This document shows positions 16,354-24,066 of a stretch of DNA of 64,000 bases, piece by piece. Numbering within the stretch: position 1 is the stretch's first letter; each line of letters begins with the position of its first letter. Location of the stretch: positions 503,357-567,356 of the forward strand of contig NZ_NTUP01000066.1 of NCBI RefSeq assembly GCF_002561455.1, given 5' to 3'. The position numbers and the translations under genes were made by a program. The notes under the pieces were generated by a model. The model was given only the letters and a program-made list of their open reading frames with translations. It was not told the origin of the DNA and ran no database searches. This DNA is from Bacillus sp. AFS015802. GTDB lineage: Bacteria > Bacillota > Bacilli > Bacillales > Bacillaceae_B.

Positions 16354-17628
16354 TTAGAAAATCGCAGGCTTCTCAATGTCATTTCCTTTTGGCTCAGGAA
16401 CGAAGGCAAGGATCACAATACCAATGATAAAGAGAATGACAAGACTGAAGACGCCACTGTTGGATTCCCCTGTCACTTGAGCTGTGACCGCAACGAGTAG
16501 AGGACCCAGGATCGACGCGAATTTACCAAAGATGTTATAGAAGCCGAAGAATTCGTTCGCATTTTTCTTAGGGATCAGTTTGGCGAAGTACGCCCTGCTC
16601 AGTGCCTGGATGCCCCCCTGGGACGAAGCGACAAGCATGGCGAGAATCCAGAAGTCCATGGTCGTTTCCAGGAAGTAGGCGTAAATGCAAACGATGATAT
16701 ACACGATGATTCCCACATAAAGCATCTTTTTCCCGGTGAATCTTTCAGCGAGTCTTCCATATAGTATTGCGAATGGTCCGGCCACCACCTGGGTCACAAA
16801 TAGAATGATCAAGAGGTTGGTGGAGGTGATCCCGAGATCCGATCCATATGCCGTCGACATGGTAATGATGGTACCGACACCATCAATATAAAAGAAGTAA
16901 GCAAGCAGAAATAAAAAGAGTGCCCGGTATTTCCTGATTTCTTTCACCGTTTTGCCGAGGCGTTTGAAGCTATTCGCCACAGGGCTTTTTTCTCGTTGGA
17001 TGAAGTAGCGCTGATGGACATTTTTTAACAGTGGGATGGAGAATAGTCCCCACCATAATGCGGTGATCACAAAGGCAATCTTACTGGCGACGGTGACTGA
17101 AAAGGGCAGGGTCCCATTCTGGGATAAGATGATGATGGCGATGCTTAAGATGAACGGGATCGTACTGCCGATATACCCGAATCCAAATCCCCTCGATGAT
17201 ACACGGTTCATCCGTTCTTCTGTCGTAACATCGGTCAAGAAAGCATCATAAAAGACGTTCGAACCGGCTGAACCGACGGCTGCCACTGTATAAAAGATTA
17301 ATAAAAGAAGCCACTGGTCACTTGGAACAAAAGCGAGGAGGGCCGTGAATGTCACCCCTAATGCAAAGAAGAAGGAAAAGAACTTCTTCTTGTAGCCTTC
17401 ATAATCTGCTATGGTCCCAAGTATCGGACCGATCATGGCGAGGATGAAGGTCGCAATTGCGATGGTGTACCCCAGGTATGCTGTCGAATCAGCGGCACCG
17501 ATACCTGCATTGGTGGCGGCCGCTTTATAGAAAAGCGGAAAGACCGCGGTAGAAATGATAATGGAATAGGCTGAGTTTGCCCAGTCATAAAAGATCCAGC
17601 TGCTTTCTTCTTTCGAAAAACGTTTCAT
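16354..17628 (-). CDS. MFS transporter of the UMF1/Atg22-like family (YxiO-like)
   Basis: The 424-residue protein has about twelve membrane spans. It carries the family motif SWIFYDWANSAYSIIISTAVFPLFYK at the N-terminus and MNRVSSRGFGFGYIGS in the middle. It matches YxiO of B. subtilis and is distantly related to the yeast vacuolar exporter Atg22; the substrate is unknown. The ATG at 17628 follows AGGGGGAAAAAAC. It starts 31 bp after the stop of the hydrolase gene, so the two form an operon. Confidence 0.85.
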   Translation of the reverse strand: MKRFSKEESSWIFYDWANSAYSIIISTAVFPLFYKAAATNAGIGAADSTAYLGYTIAIATFILAMIGPILGTIADYEGYKKKFFSFFFALGVTFTALLAFVPSDQWLLLLIFYTVAAVGSAGSNVFYDAFLTDVTTEERMNRVSSRGFGFGYIGSTIPFILSIAIIILSQNGTLPFSVTVASKIAFVITALWWGLFSIPLLKNVHQRYFIQREKSPVANSFKRLGKTVKEIRKYRALFLFLLAYFFYIDGVGTIITMSTAYGSDLGITSTNLLIILFVTQVVAGPFAILYGRLAERFTGKKMLYVGIIVYIIVCIYAYFLETTMDFWILAMLVASSQGGIQALSRAYFAKLIPKKNANEFFGFYNIFGKFASILGPLLVAVTAQVTGESNSGVFSLVILFIIGIVILAFVPEPKGNDIEKPAIF

Positions 17629-17659
17629 GTTTTTTCCCCCTAAGGAAACAAAGTCTTCT

Positions 17660-18955
17660 TTAGATATCCAGTATCTCTTCGATCGGTTTCCCATCACTAT
17701 TTTCTAAGCTAACGCCGAGCAATCTTGCAAAGGTTGGTCCTTCATCGGTGAGGCACATAGAAGGAATCTCCTGGTTTGAGCGTATCCCTTTTCCTAAAGC
17801 CATGAAAATCGTGGAGTAGTTCTCCTTTTCGGGAGAATAGCCGTGAGAGCCGTACGTATAACGCTTCTCTTTCACATCCTCCGGGGTAATCGAATGAATG
17901 AAGGGCCCATCCAGCGTATCTTTAAAATAAAAACCGGTCCGTGCCTCGAGCATAAATGCACACTGCTCATCGGCCCCTTTCATTGCAGCCTCTTCACCGG
18001 TTAGAATGGATTCGATTCCATTTAAAGGGTCAGCTTGCAGCTCTGACAATAGTGATTTCACTTCCCGGGTCGTTCCCGGATCCTTTGTGTACACATAAGC
18101 CGATCCATCACATCCTTTGCAGTAAGCCTTCCAATCAGTCACCTTCCCGCGGCGGGTTATGGTGATCAGCCCCCTTTCCCTTAAAAGGACGTTTAGTTGA
18201 ACGGCCTTTGATTCATCGAGGGCACTATGATCCCCGAGGGCGACAATGGTCGATTGATCATACATACCGTTCTCCTTTAGGGCTTCTATGATCCTTCCCA
18301 ATCTGTCATCATGTCGGCGGAGGGCCGCATGTGCTTCCTCAGAAGAAAAGCCGTGGTAATGCCGCTGGGTGTCGAGGTCTGTAAAATGGACAAGCAATAA
18401 GCCGGGTTTCCTTTTTATGGTTTCGACCGTTGATTGGAGGACGAAATCATCCAGCTCAGGCTGATTCAAGCCGTTGCGACTATGACCAAAGAGCCGGTTC
18501 ATCTGCAGTTGATAGAGGGGACTGCCGTTCAACAGGGACACAAGGATTTGATTTTGCCAAGGTCGATTGGCGAATATTTCGGGCATATTATAATCAATAT
18601 CCGCTTTCGCTGTCACCGGCCAAAGCAGAGCGGCCGTGGTCATTCCAGCTTTTTTTGCTTCATCATACAGGGTGGTTCCCTTGATGGACTTCCGGTACCA
18701 GTGCCAATCCGGGGAATCCCTGCCCGGTTGAAGGAGCGTATTATTGACAACACCGTGGCGGTTGGGGTATTTGCCGGTGACGATCGTTGCATGACAGGGA
18801 TAGGTGACGGAAGGGTAGATCGTTTTGACCCTTCGGCAGAAGGATCCATGTGCAAGCAGTTCCTGGAAGTGGGGGAGGTCTTTCAGAATGGGAAAATCCA
18901 AAGCAGATAAACAGTCGAATGAGATGATGATCAGGTGATCGGTCAAACGTTTCAT
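17660..18955 (-). CDS. Type I phosphodiesterase / nucleotide pyrophosphatase family protein
   Basis: The 431-residue protein is of the alkaline phosphatase superfamily. It has a first metal Asp in LIIISFDCLSALD, the catalytic Thr in YPSVTYPCHATIVTGKYPNRHGV, and a metal-binding Asp/His in HFTDLDTQRHYHG. LGDHSALDE and the late YGSHGYSPE complete the two-zinc site of nucleotide pyrophosphatases. No signal peptide is seen, so it is probably cytoplasmic. RBS GGAGGACCTT. It is followed by the YxiO-like transporter in one operon, which hints at a shared metabolite such as a phosphodiester; that is speculation. Confidence 0.82.
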   Translation of the reverse strand: MKRLTDHLIIISFDCLSALDFPILKDLPHFQELLAHGSFCRRVKTIYPSVTYPCHATIVTGKYPNRHGVVNNTLLQPGRDSPDWHWYRKSIKGTTLYDEAKKAGMTTAALLWPVTAKADIDYNMPEIFANRPWQNQILVSLLNGSPLYQLQMNRLFGHSRNGLNQPELDDFVLQSTVETIKRKPGLLLVHFTDLDTQRHYHGFSSEEAHAALRRHDDRLGRIIEALKENGMYDQSTIVALGDHSALDESKAVQLNVLLRERGLITITRRGKVTDWKAYCKGCDGSAYVYTKDPGTTREVKSLLSELQADPLNGIESILTGEEAAMKGADEQCAFMLEARTGFYFKDTLDGPFIHSITPEDVKEKRYTYGSHGYSPEKENYSTIFMALGKGIRSNQEIPSMCLTDEGPTFARLLGVSLENSDGKPIEEILDI

Positions 18956-19088
18956 AAGGTCCTCCAGTTTCCGATGCAGGATTGTACTATATACCTATTA
19001 ATATAGCAGAACATTCAGAATAAAAACATGAAATTTAGATGATGAGGAAGTTAAGGGGATGTAAAAAGGGGGGGATATGTCTTGAAAA

Positions 19089-19118
19089 AGACAGGGAAGG
19101 GAGAAGCCGTCCCTGTCA
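19089..19118 (-). terminator. Terminator of the yhbD-bactofilin operon
   Basis: GACAGGGA and TCCCTGTC pair on the minus strand and are followed by TTTTTC. Confidence 0.75.
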
Positions 19119-19126
19119 CCAGGATA

Positions 19127-19918
19127 TTAGATTTTTACCTTTTTTAATATCGTGCTGTCCTTGTGTACATCAAGGGTGCCGGAGTATTCTACCGTATCGA
19201 TCACGCAATGTTCACGGATCACGACGTTTTTACCCCGCACGAGTTTCGCTTTCGTGTTTTCCAGATAGACTTCATCGCCCTCGATTAGATCGGAAAACAA
19301 ATAATCTTCTTTTTGCAGAAGGAAATTGACCACTTGCTTGATCAGTCCGTTCGAGCTGTGGTGTGTAACCGAGATCTTCTCGCCACCGATTTCTTTAATG
19401 GAAGATTCATGATTGATTTCGATGTGGACTTTGTCGGCATTGAGCAATCCATCGATATGGACGGAGCCCGAAGAAGAGAAGGTTTCGACTTCACAGTCCT
19501 GATCAACCCGCAGGGAACCGCTCGCTTTGATCGATCCGCCCTGGATCTTTCCGCCTATTTTGCATGAACCGCTTATCTTGAATTTCTCAACGATAAGGTC
19601 CCTGGTCACTTTACTCGATCCACTTATGTTCATTTCGGACGCCATGACGGAGCCATCGTACTTAGAGCTGCCGCTCGTCGTGATTGTTTCTGCCTTTGTA
19701 TCGCCTTCGATGGTGGAGGAACCGCTTGTTTTAATGAGGCCGGATTTCACATTGCCTGCAACGGTGCCGGATCCGGAGATTTTCATCTCCCGGCAGTCAA
19801 CGTCACCTGCGATCTTTCCGCTTCCACTGATCTTCACTTCATCAAACAGTCCTCCGCCGGATGTCCCTGATCCGCTGATCTTCAAATCATGAAGCTTATT
19901 CTTTTCCACTGTATTCAT
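19127..19918 (-). CDS. Bactofilin-type polymer-forming protein (BacE/BacF, YhbE/YhbF-like)
   Basis: The 263-residue protein consists of a repeated ISGSG-type beta-helix motif (LKISGSGTSGG, VKISGSGKIAG, MKISGSGTVAG and others, about every 17 residues) from residue 12 to about 170, then a hydrophilic tail. This is the bactofilin fold. In B. subtilis yhbD-yhbE-yhbF encode a MerR-type protein and two bactofilins needed for swimming motility. Here only one bactofilin follows yhbD. The ATG at 19918 follows TTGGAGG; an upstream ATG at 19945 overlaps the yhbD stop (TGATG) and is an alternative. Confidence 0.8.
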   Translation of the reverse strand: MNTVEKNKLHDLKISGSGTSGGGLFDEVKISGSGKIAGDVDCREMKISGSGTVAGNVKSGLIKTSGSSTIEGDTKAETITTSGSSKYDGSVMASEMNISGSSKVTRDLIVEKFKISGSCKIGGKIQGGSIKASGSLRVDQDCEVETFSSSGSVHIDGLLNADKVHIEINHESSIKEIGGEKISVTHHSSNGLIKQVVNFLLQKEDYLFSDLIEGDEVYLENTKAKLVRGKNVVIREHCVIDTVEYSGTLDVHKDSTILKKVKI

Positions 19919-19944
19919 CCTGTTTTCCTCCAAATTAAGGGACA

Positions 19945-20580
19945 TCAAATCCCTTTCGTATTTGTTAACGTGATTTTCAATTCTTCCGTCATCTGTTGTA
20001 AATCGAATCTCAATACGACTTGAGCCATATGGTCCACTACAAAGTCCGAGGGGAGGGGCAGGAGCATCCACATATACGCCTCTCCTTTACGGATACCTAT
20101 GAGTTCAAGGGAAGATTCCTGCAGTGGTGTGAACTTCTCATGAAGAAAAAGAAATAGGGTTTGCCTTGCTTCCTCAGGTACCTCAAGCCTCTGTGCCTTC
20201 TCGATGATCAGCATATTCAAGATATCCTGGAATTCGAATGCGTCTTTAACCGCCAATAGCGGGGAGCAGAGGGCCATCGTTTGTTCTGAAAGGATGCTGA
20301 GTGAGCGTAATTCTTCCTTACTGATCTCCATCCTGGCGGGATTGGGTGAAAAGAAGTCCGAAAGCTCATCCAGGGAATAGCCGTCTTTCATCTCTTTGAT
20401 CGTATCGATGCGGGAAAGCATCTTTTCCCTGGGGAAGAATGTTTCCTGCCCGGTGTAGCTCGATTTCTTGATGAACCAGCTTTCAGGTATGATATTCTTC
20501 CGTTTCCACCGGTAAAGCTGACCATAGGATATCCCCGTCAGCTCCAATACTTCCTTCTTGGAAATAAGATCGGTTTCCAT
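19945..20580 (-). CDS. yhbD: YhbD-like MerR-type HTH protein (DUF4004)
   Basis: The 211-residue protein begins METDLISKKEVLELTGISYGQLYRWKRKNIIP, a MerR-like winged helix, followed by a helical region without Cys pairs. The arrangement with the bactofilin matches B. subtilis yhbD. RBS GAGGTGATTCCTCT. The operon is preceded by repeated TGTTACGTTA boxes, so the protein may bind its own promoter (inference). The stop overlaps a possible bactofilin start. Confidence 0.78.
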   Translation of the reverse strand: METDLISKKEVLELTGISYGQLYRWKRKNIIPESWFIKKSSYTGQETFFPREKMLSRIDTIKEMKDGYSLDELSDFFSPNPARMEISKEELRSLSILSEQTMALCSPLLAVKDAFEFQDILNMLIIEKAQRLEVPEEARQTLFLFLHEKFTPLQESSLELIGIRKGEAYMWMLLPLPSDFVVDHMAQVVLRFDLQQMTEELKITLTNTKGI

Positions 20581-20598
20581 AGAGGAATCACCTCTTTT

Positions 20599-20657
20599 CG
20601 TAACAAAACATTGTTACGTTACTTTATAAACAGTCTAACAGAACAATGTTACGTTAG
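20599..20657. promoter_or_regulatory. Repeated TGTTACGTTA boxes upstream of yhbD (putative operator)
   Basis: ACATTGTTACGTTAC (20608-20622) and ACAATGTTACGTTAG (20643-20657) are near-identical direct repeats 35 bp apart. The first is also half of the inverted repeat CGTAACA/TGTTACG. Placement directly upstream of yhbD suggests autoregulation. Confidence 0.5.
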
Positions 20658-20725
20658 TAAAGAAAAATGTAAAAAAAATGAAGAACCCTTTTTTCATCCA
20701 CTACCTGCCAAACTGTCCAATTAAT

Positions 20726-20750
20726 GTTTAATCCAACCCATCAAGGGTAC
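20726..20750 (+). promoter_or_regulatory. Sigma-B promoter of katE
   Basis: GTTTAA and GGGTAC are separated by 13 bp, matching the general-stress sigma-B consensus except one base. B. subtilis katE is also sigma-B dependent. Confidence 0.8.
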
Positions 20751-20808
20751 TAAGGAAACAGAATGTTTTACATAGTAAACATTAATAACCGTAGAGAGGG
20801 ATGAAAGA

Positions 20809-22860
20809 ATGGGAGAAGATCGTCGTACGAAGGTGAACGCGAAAAGCAAGGATGAACAGCTTGAACAGTATCGCGTGGAGGATGAAGGAAAGCATCTTAC
20901 AACGAATCAAGGATTGAAAGTATCAGAGGATGAGTTCTCGCTGAAAGCAGGAGAGCGGGGACCTACCTTAATGGAGGATTTCCACTTCCGTGAGAAAATG
21001 ACCCACTTCGACCATGAACGGATTCCTGAGCGGATTGTCCATGCACGCGGGTTCGCTGCACACGGAGAGTTCGAACTCTATGACTCTATGAAAGAATATA
21101 CCCGGGCCGGATTTCTTCAGGACACCTCAAAGAAGACACCTGTTTTTGTCCGTTTCTCCACTGTAGCGGGATCCAGGGGTTCAGCGGAGACGGTACGTGA
21201 TGCGCGGGGATTTGCAACCAAATTTTATACAGAAGAAGGAAATTATGATCTCGTCGGCAATAATATCCCGGTTTTCTTTATTCAGGATGCCATTAAATTC
21301 CCTGACCTCGTTCATGCCCTTAAACCGGAACCCCATAATGAAATGCCGCAGGCTGCTTCAGCACATGACACGTTCTGGGACTTTGTTGCGAACAATCAGG
21401 AATCCGCCCATATGGTGATGTGGGCCATGTCGGATCGGGCAATTCCCCGGAGCCTCAGGATGATGGAAGGCTTCGGTGTCCATACGTTCCGCCTGGTAAA
21501 CGCAGAAGGCAAAGCGCATTTTGTGAAGTTCCATTGGAAACCGGTGCTTGGAACCCATTCCCTCGTTTGGGATGAGGCTCAGAAGATCAATGGGAAAGAC
21601 CCTGATTTCCACCGCCGCGACTTGTACGAATCCATCGAAAATGGGGACTACCCTGAGTTTGAATTGGGCGTGCAGCTCATCAAGGAAGAAGATGAATTTA
21701 ACTTTGACTTTGATGTGCTCGATCCCACCAAGCTATGGCCGGAAGAGGAAATCCCTGTGAAGATCGTCGGAAAAATGACCCTCAATCGCAATGTGGACAA
21801 TGTGTTTGCCGAAACGGAGCAGGCGGCATTCCATCCTGGATCTGTCGTTCCTGGAATCGATTTCTCCAATGATCCGTTGTTACAAGGCCGCTTATTCTCC
21901 TATACAGATACACAATTGATCCGCCTGGGAGGTCCGAACTTCCACGAGCTTCCTATCAATAGACCCGTGTGCCCTTTCCATAATAACCAGCGTGATGGAT
22001 ACGGCCGGCATACCATCAACAAAGGGCAGGTGAGCTATCATAACAATTCGCTTGCTCACAATACACCAGCCCCTGCTTCGGCGGAAGAGGGAGGCTATAC
22101 TCATTATCAAGAAAAAGTGGAAGGGCGCAAGGTCCGGGCAAGAAGTGAAAGCTTCAAGGATCACTTCTCACAGGCAACCATGTTCTGGAACAGCATGAGC
22201 GGCCCTGAAAAAGAGCATATCGTACAAGCCTTCAGCTTTGAACTGGGAAAAGTGAAGAGTAAATCGGTTCAAAAGCAGGTCGTCGAAATGTTTGCAAACG
22301 TCAGCATGGACCTTGCAAAAGGTTTTGCCGAAGCGATTAATATAGAAGTGCCTGAAGGAGAAGGCTCGAACGTAACGAAGTCCTCAAAAGCCCTTAGTCA
22401 GGAACATACGATTAAAAACCCGGCCACCCGTAAAGTGGGTGTCATCCTTGGAGAAGGCTATAAGGGAGAAGATGTGAAGATGGTTTTATCTTCCCTTAAG
22501 GAAGAGGGTGTCCAGCCTGAAATCATCAGTGACAAACTGGGGATGCGTAAAGGGGATGATGGCACCGAGCTTGAAGTGGACCATACATTCTTAACAGGAG
22601 AATCAGTACTGTTCGACAGTCTTTACGTTGTAGGAGGGGAGAACGTAGATAAAAAATTCTCTCAGGACACGACCTACTTTGTGAAAGAAGCATATTCTCA
22701 CTTTAAGCCGATAGGTGCCACACATGAAGGTATCCACTGGTTGGAAGAAGCCGGTGTGAGCGGTTCCGGTGTTGTAACGGGAGATGACATGAAGTCATTT
22801 GCCAAAGAGTACACGACAGCCATCGCAGCCCATCGTCATTGGGATCGTGAATTGGTATGA
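20809..22860 (+). CDS. katE: Large-subunit catalase HPII type (KatE)
   Basis: The 683-residue protein is a clade II catalase. The catalytic His lies in RIVHARGFAAHGEFE, the substrate-channel region includes RFSTVAGSRGSAE, the conserved Asn is in GNNIPVFFIQD, and the heme-ligand Tyr is in RLFSYTDTQLIRLG. The last 140 residues (KVGVILGEGYKGEDVKMVLSSL and on) form the flavodoxin-like C-terminal domain specific to large catalases. RBS GAGAGGGATG. It is a single gene with a sigma-B promoter and a terminator. It removes hydrogen peroxide during general stress and stationary phase. Confidence 0.96.
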   Translation: MGEDRRTKVNAKSKDEQLEQYRVEDEGKHLTTNQGLKVSEDEFSLKAGERGPTLMEDFHFREKMTHFDHERIPERIVHARGFAAHGEFELYDSMKEYTRAGFLQDTSKKTPVFVRFSTVAGSRGSAETVRDARGFATKFYTEEGNYDLVGNNIPVFFIQDAIKFPDLVHALKPEPHNEMPQAASAHDTFWDFVANNQESAHMVMWAMSDRAIPRSLRMMEGFGVHTFRLVNAEGKAHFVKFHWKPVLGTHSLVWDEAQKINGKDPDFHRRDLYESIENGDYPEFELGVQLIKEEDEFNFDFDVLDPTKLWPEEEIPVKIVGKMTLNRNVDNVFAETEQAAFHPGSVVPGIDFSNDPLLQGRLFSYTDTQLIRLGGPNFHELPINRPVCPFHNNQRDGYGRHTINKGQVSYHNNSLAHNTPAPASAEEGGYTHYQEKVEGRKVRARSESFKDHFSQATMFWNSMSGPEKEHIVQAFSFELGKVKSKSVQKQVVEMFANVSMDLAKGFAEAINIEVPEGEGSNVTKSSKALSQEHTIKNPATRKVGVILGEGYKGEDVKMVLSSLKEEGVQPEIISDKLGMRKGDDGTELEVDHTFLTGESVLFDSLYVVGGENVDKKFSQDTTYFVKEAYSHFKPIGATHEGIHWLEEAGVSGSGVVTGDDMKSFAKEYTTAIAAHRHWDRELV

Positions 22861-22908
22861 AAATAAATGAAGAAAGAAGAGAGACCCTCTCTCTACTTAA
22901 AGAAGGAA

Positions 22909-22945
22909 ATGCTAGACCTGATTTTTTAAGGTCTAGCATTTTTTT
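22909..22945 (+). terminator. katE terminator
   Basis: AAATGCTAGACCT and AGGTCTAGCATTT form a stem with a short loop, followed by a T tract. Confidence 0.85.
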
Positions 22946-23065
22946 ATATTAAAAACGCCCTTTTTACTAGAGAATAGACGTTTATATCATTCGAAACTAG
23001 CAATGCGTACATAAGATAACCATGTAAAATGATTTACCAATACTGAATAAGTGAGGTGAATAAGA

Positions 23066-23224
23066 ATGGGTGTCAGTCATTCTCATAGTGAATTTGATTT
23101 TTACAGTTTGTTATTAGTTCTACTAATTGTGGCTTTTCTAGTATTGCTTGCCATTAATCCTCTGGCAGCATTGATTGTAGGAATCGCTATTCTCGTTCTG
23201 CTTGCAGTAGGTTCTTTTATCTAA
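23066..23224 (+). CDS. 52-residue hydrophobic small protein
   Basis: The ATG is preceded by GTGAGGTGAATAAG. The frame encodes MGVSHSHSEFDFYSLLLVLL and continues as one long or two short membrane segments to LLAVGSFI. It lies 105 bp upstream of a Cys-rich 148-residue gene on the same strand and may be cotranscribed. I do not recognise the family; small membrane proteins of this kind are common among spore and coat genes, but nothing proves that here. Confidence 0.6.
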   Translation: MGVSHSHSEFDFYSLLLVLLIVAFLVLLAINPLAALIVGIAILVLLAVGSFI

Positions 23225-23328
23225 ACCGAAGAGATAAAGGTCTACCATTCCTTTTAGGACAGGTAAGGATTCCGTATTCAATGAATGCCATTTATATTGG
23301 AGTTTTCGAAGAGATGGAGGGGAAATCA

Positions 23329-23775
23329 ATGAGTGAAAAAAATAATCCACTAGAAGGTATCATGGAATTAATCAACCAATACACAAAAGAAGATGCAGCG
23401 AAATTGGATTTGGAGTCAGCAAAGGATACACTAGGTTCTTTATTAAATGAGGACGGTTTAAAAGGACTATTAAAAGCTGAAGGGAATCATTCTCTGGATG
23501 CACTGGGTTCACTTGGGAACTTAGGGGCCATGGCGAACGTGATGAATGTGCTGCCCATGGTTGAAAAGGTGGTGAAACAGCGTATGTCTAAAAAACAGTC
23601 AGATGCCTATAAGCATGATGGATGTAAAAAAGACCAGCACGAGGAAACGAATGGATTAGGGGACATCAAAGAACTTCTTGAAGATATTCTGGACGAATTA
23701 AAGAAGATAAAAAAATGTACGTGCTGTAAAAAGAAGCATGGTTGTGACAAAGGTAACTGGGAACACTTGTATTAA
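23329..23775 (+). CDS. Hypothetical protein with Cys-rich C-terminus
   Basis: The 148-residue protein starts at the ATG after GGAGGGGAAATCA. The first 90 residues form amphipathic helices (NPLEGIMELINQYTKEDA, LGSLGNLGAMANVMNVLP). A charged linker and a helix (GLGDIKELLEDILDELKKI) follow, then a short Cys motif CTCCKKKHGC near the end, with an earlier DGCKKD. The Cys cluster could bind metal or crosslink. It follows the small hydrophobic gene and ends at a terminator. I do not recognise it; a spore-coat-associated role is possible. Confidence 0.6.
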   Translation: MSEKNNPLEGIMELINQYTKEDAAKLDLESAKDTLGSLLNEDGLKGLLKAEGNHSLDALGSLGNLGAMANVMNVLPMVEKVVKQRMSKKQSDAYKHDGCKKDQHEETNGLGDIKELLEDILDELKKIKKCTCCKKKHGCDKGNWEHLY

Positions 23776-23780
23776 TAGAG

Positions 23781-23805
23781 CCGGCGAATATGCCGGTTTT
23801 TTTTT
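23781..23805 (+). terminator. Terminator after the Cys-rich gene
   Basis: CCGGC and GCCGG pair around a 6-nt loop, followed by nine T. Confidence 0.8.
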
Positions 23806-23928
23806 GTGTTTCCGCTTGAGAGAACCCCTCTAAATCAATTACTTGATTTGGCCACTGCCTCCCTTTATACTCATCAATCAACGGTCATACGCGCCCTTTA
23901 TGAGCAAAAATTTCCATAAGCAAAAATC

Positions 23929-23957
23929 TTGAAAGTCAAAAAAGGTCAAAGTATACT
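23929..23957 (+). promoter_or_regulatory. clpE promoter (sigma-A)
   Basis: TTGAAA (-35) and TATACT (-10) are separated by 17 bp. The first CtsR box fills the spacer. Confidence 0.75.
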
Positions 23958-23984
23958 GAGTATATAAGGTCAAAGAAAGTCAAA
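23934..23984. promoter_or_regulatory. Two CtsR operators at clpE
   Basis: AGTCAAA-AAA-GGTCAAA (23934-23950) and GGTCAAA-GAA-AGTCAAA (23968-23984) are heptad direct repeats with 3-nt spacing, the CtsR binding pattern. A further GTCAAA follows directly. They straddle the -10, giving heat-inducible control. Confidence 0.9.
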
Positions 23985-24066
23985 GTCAAACATAAACAAG
24001 CTGACCTTATCCATTCGCTAATTATTAATCATTTAAATATAACAAGACTATAGGAGGTCATGTTTA

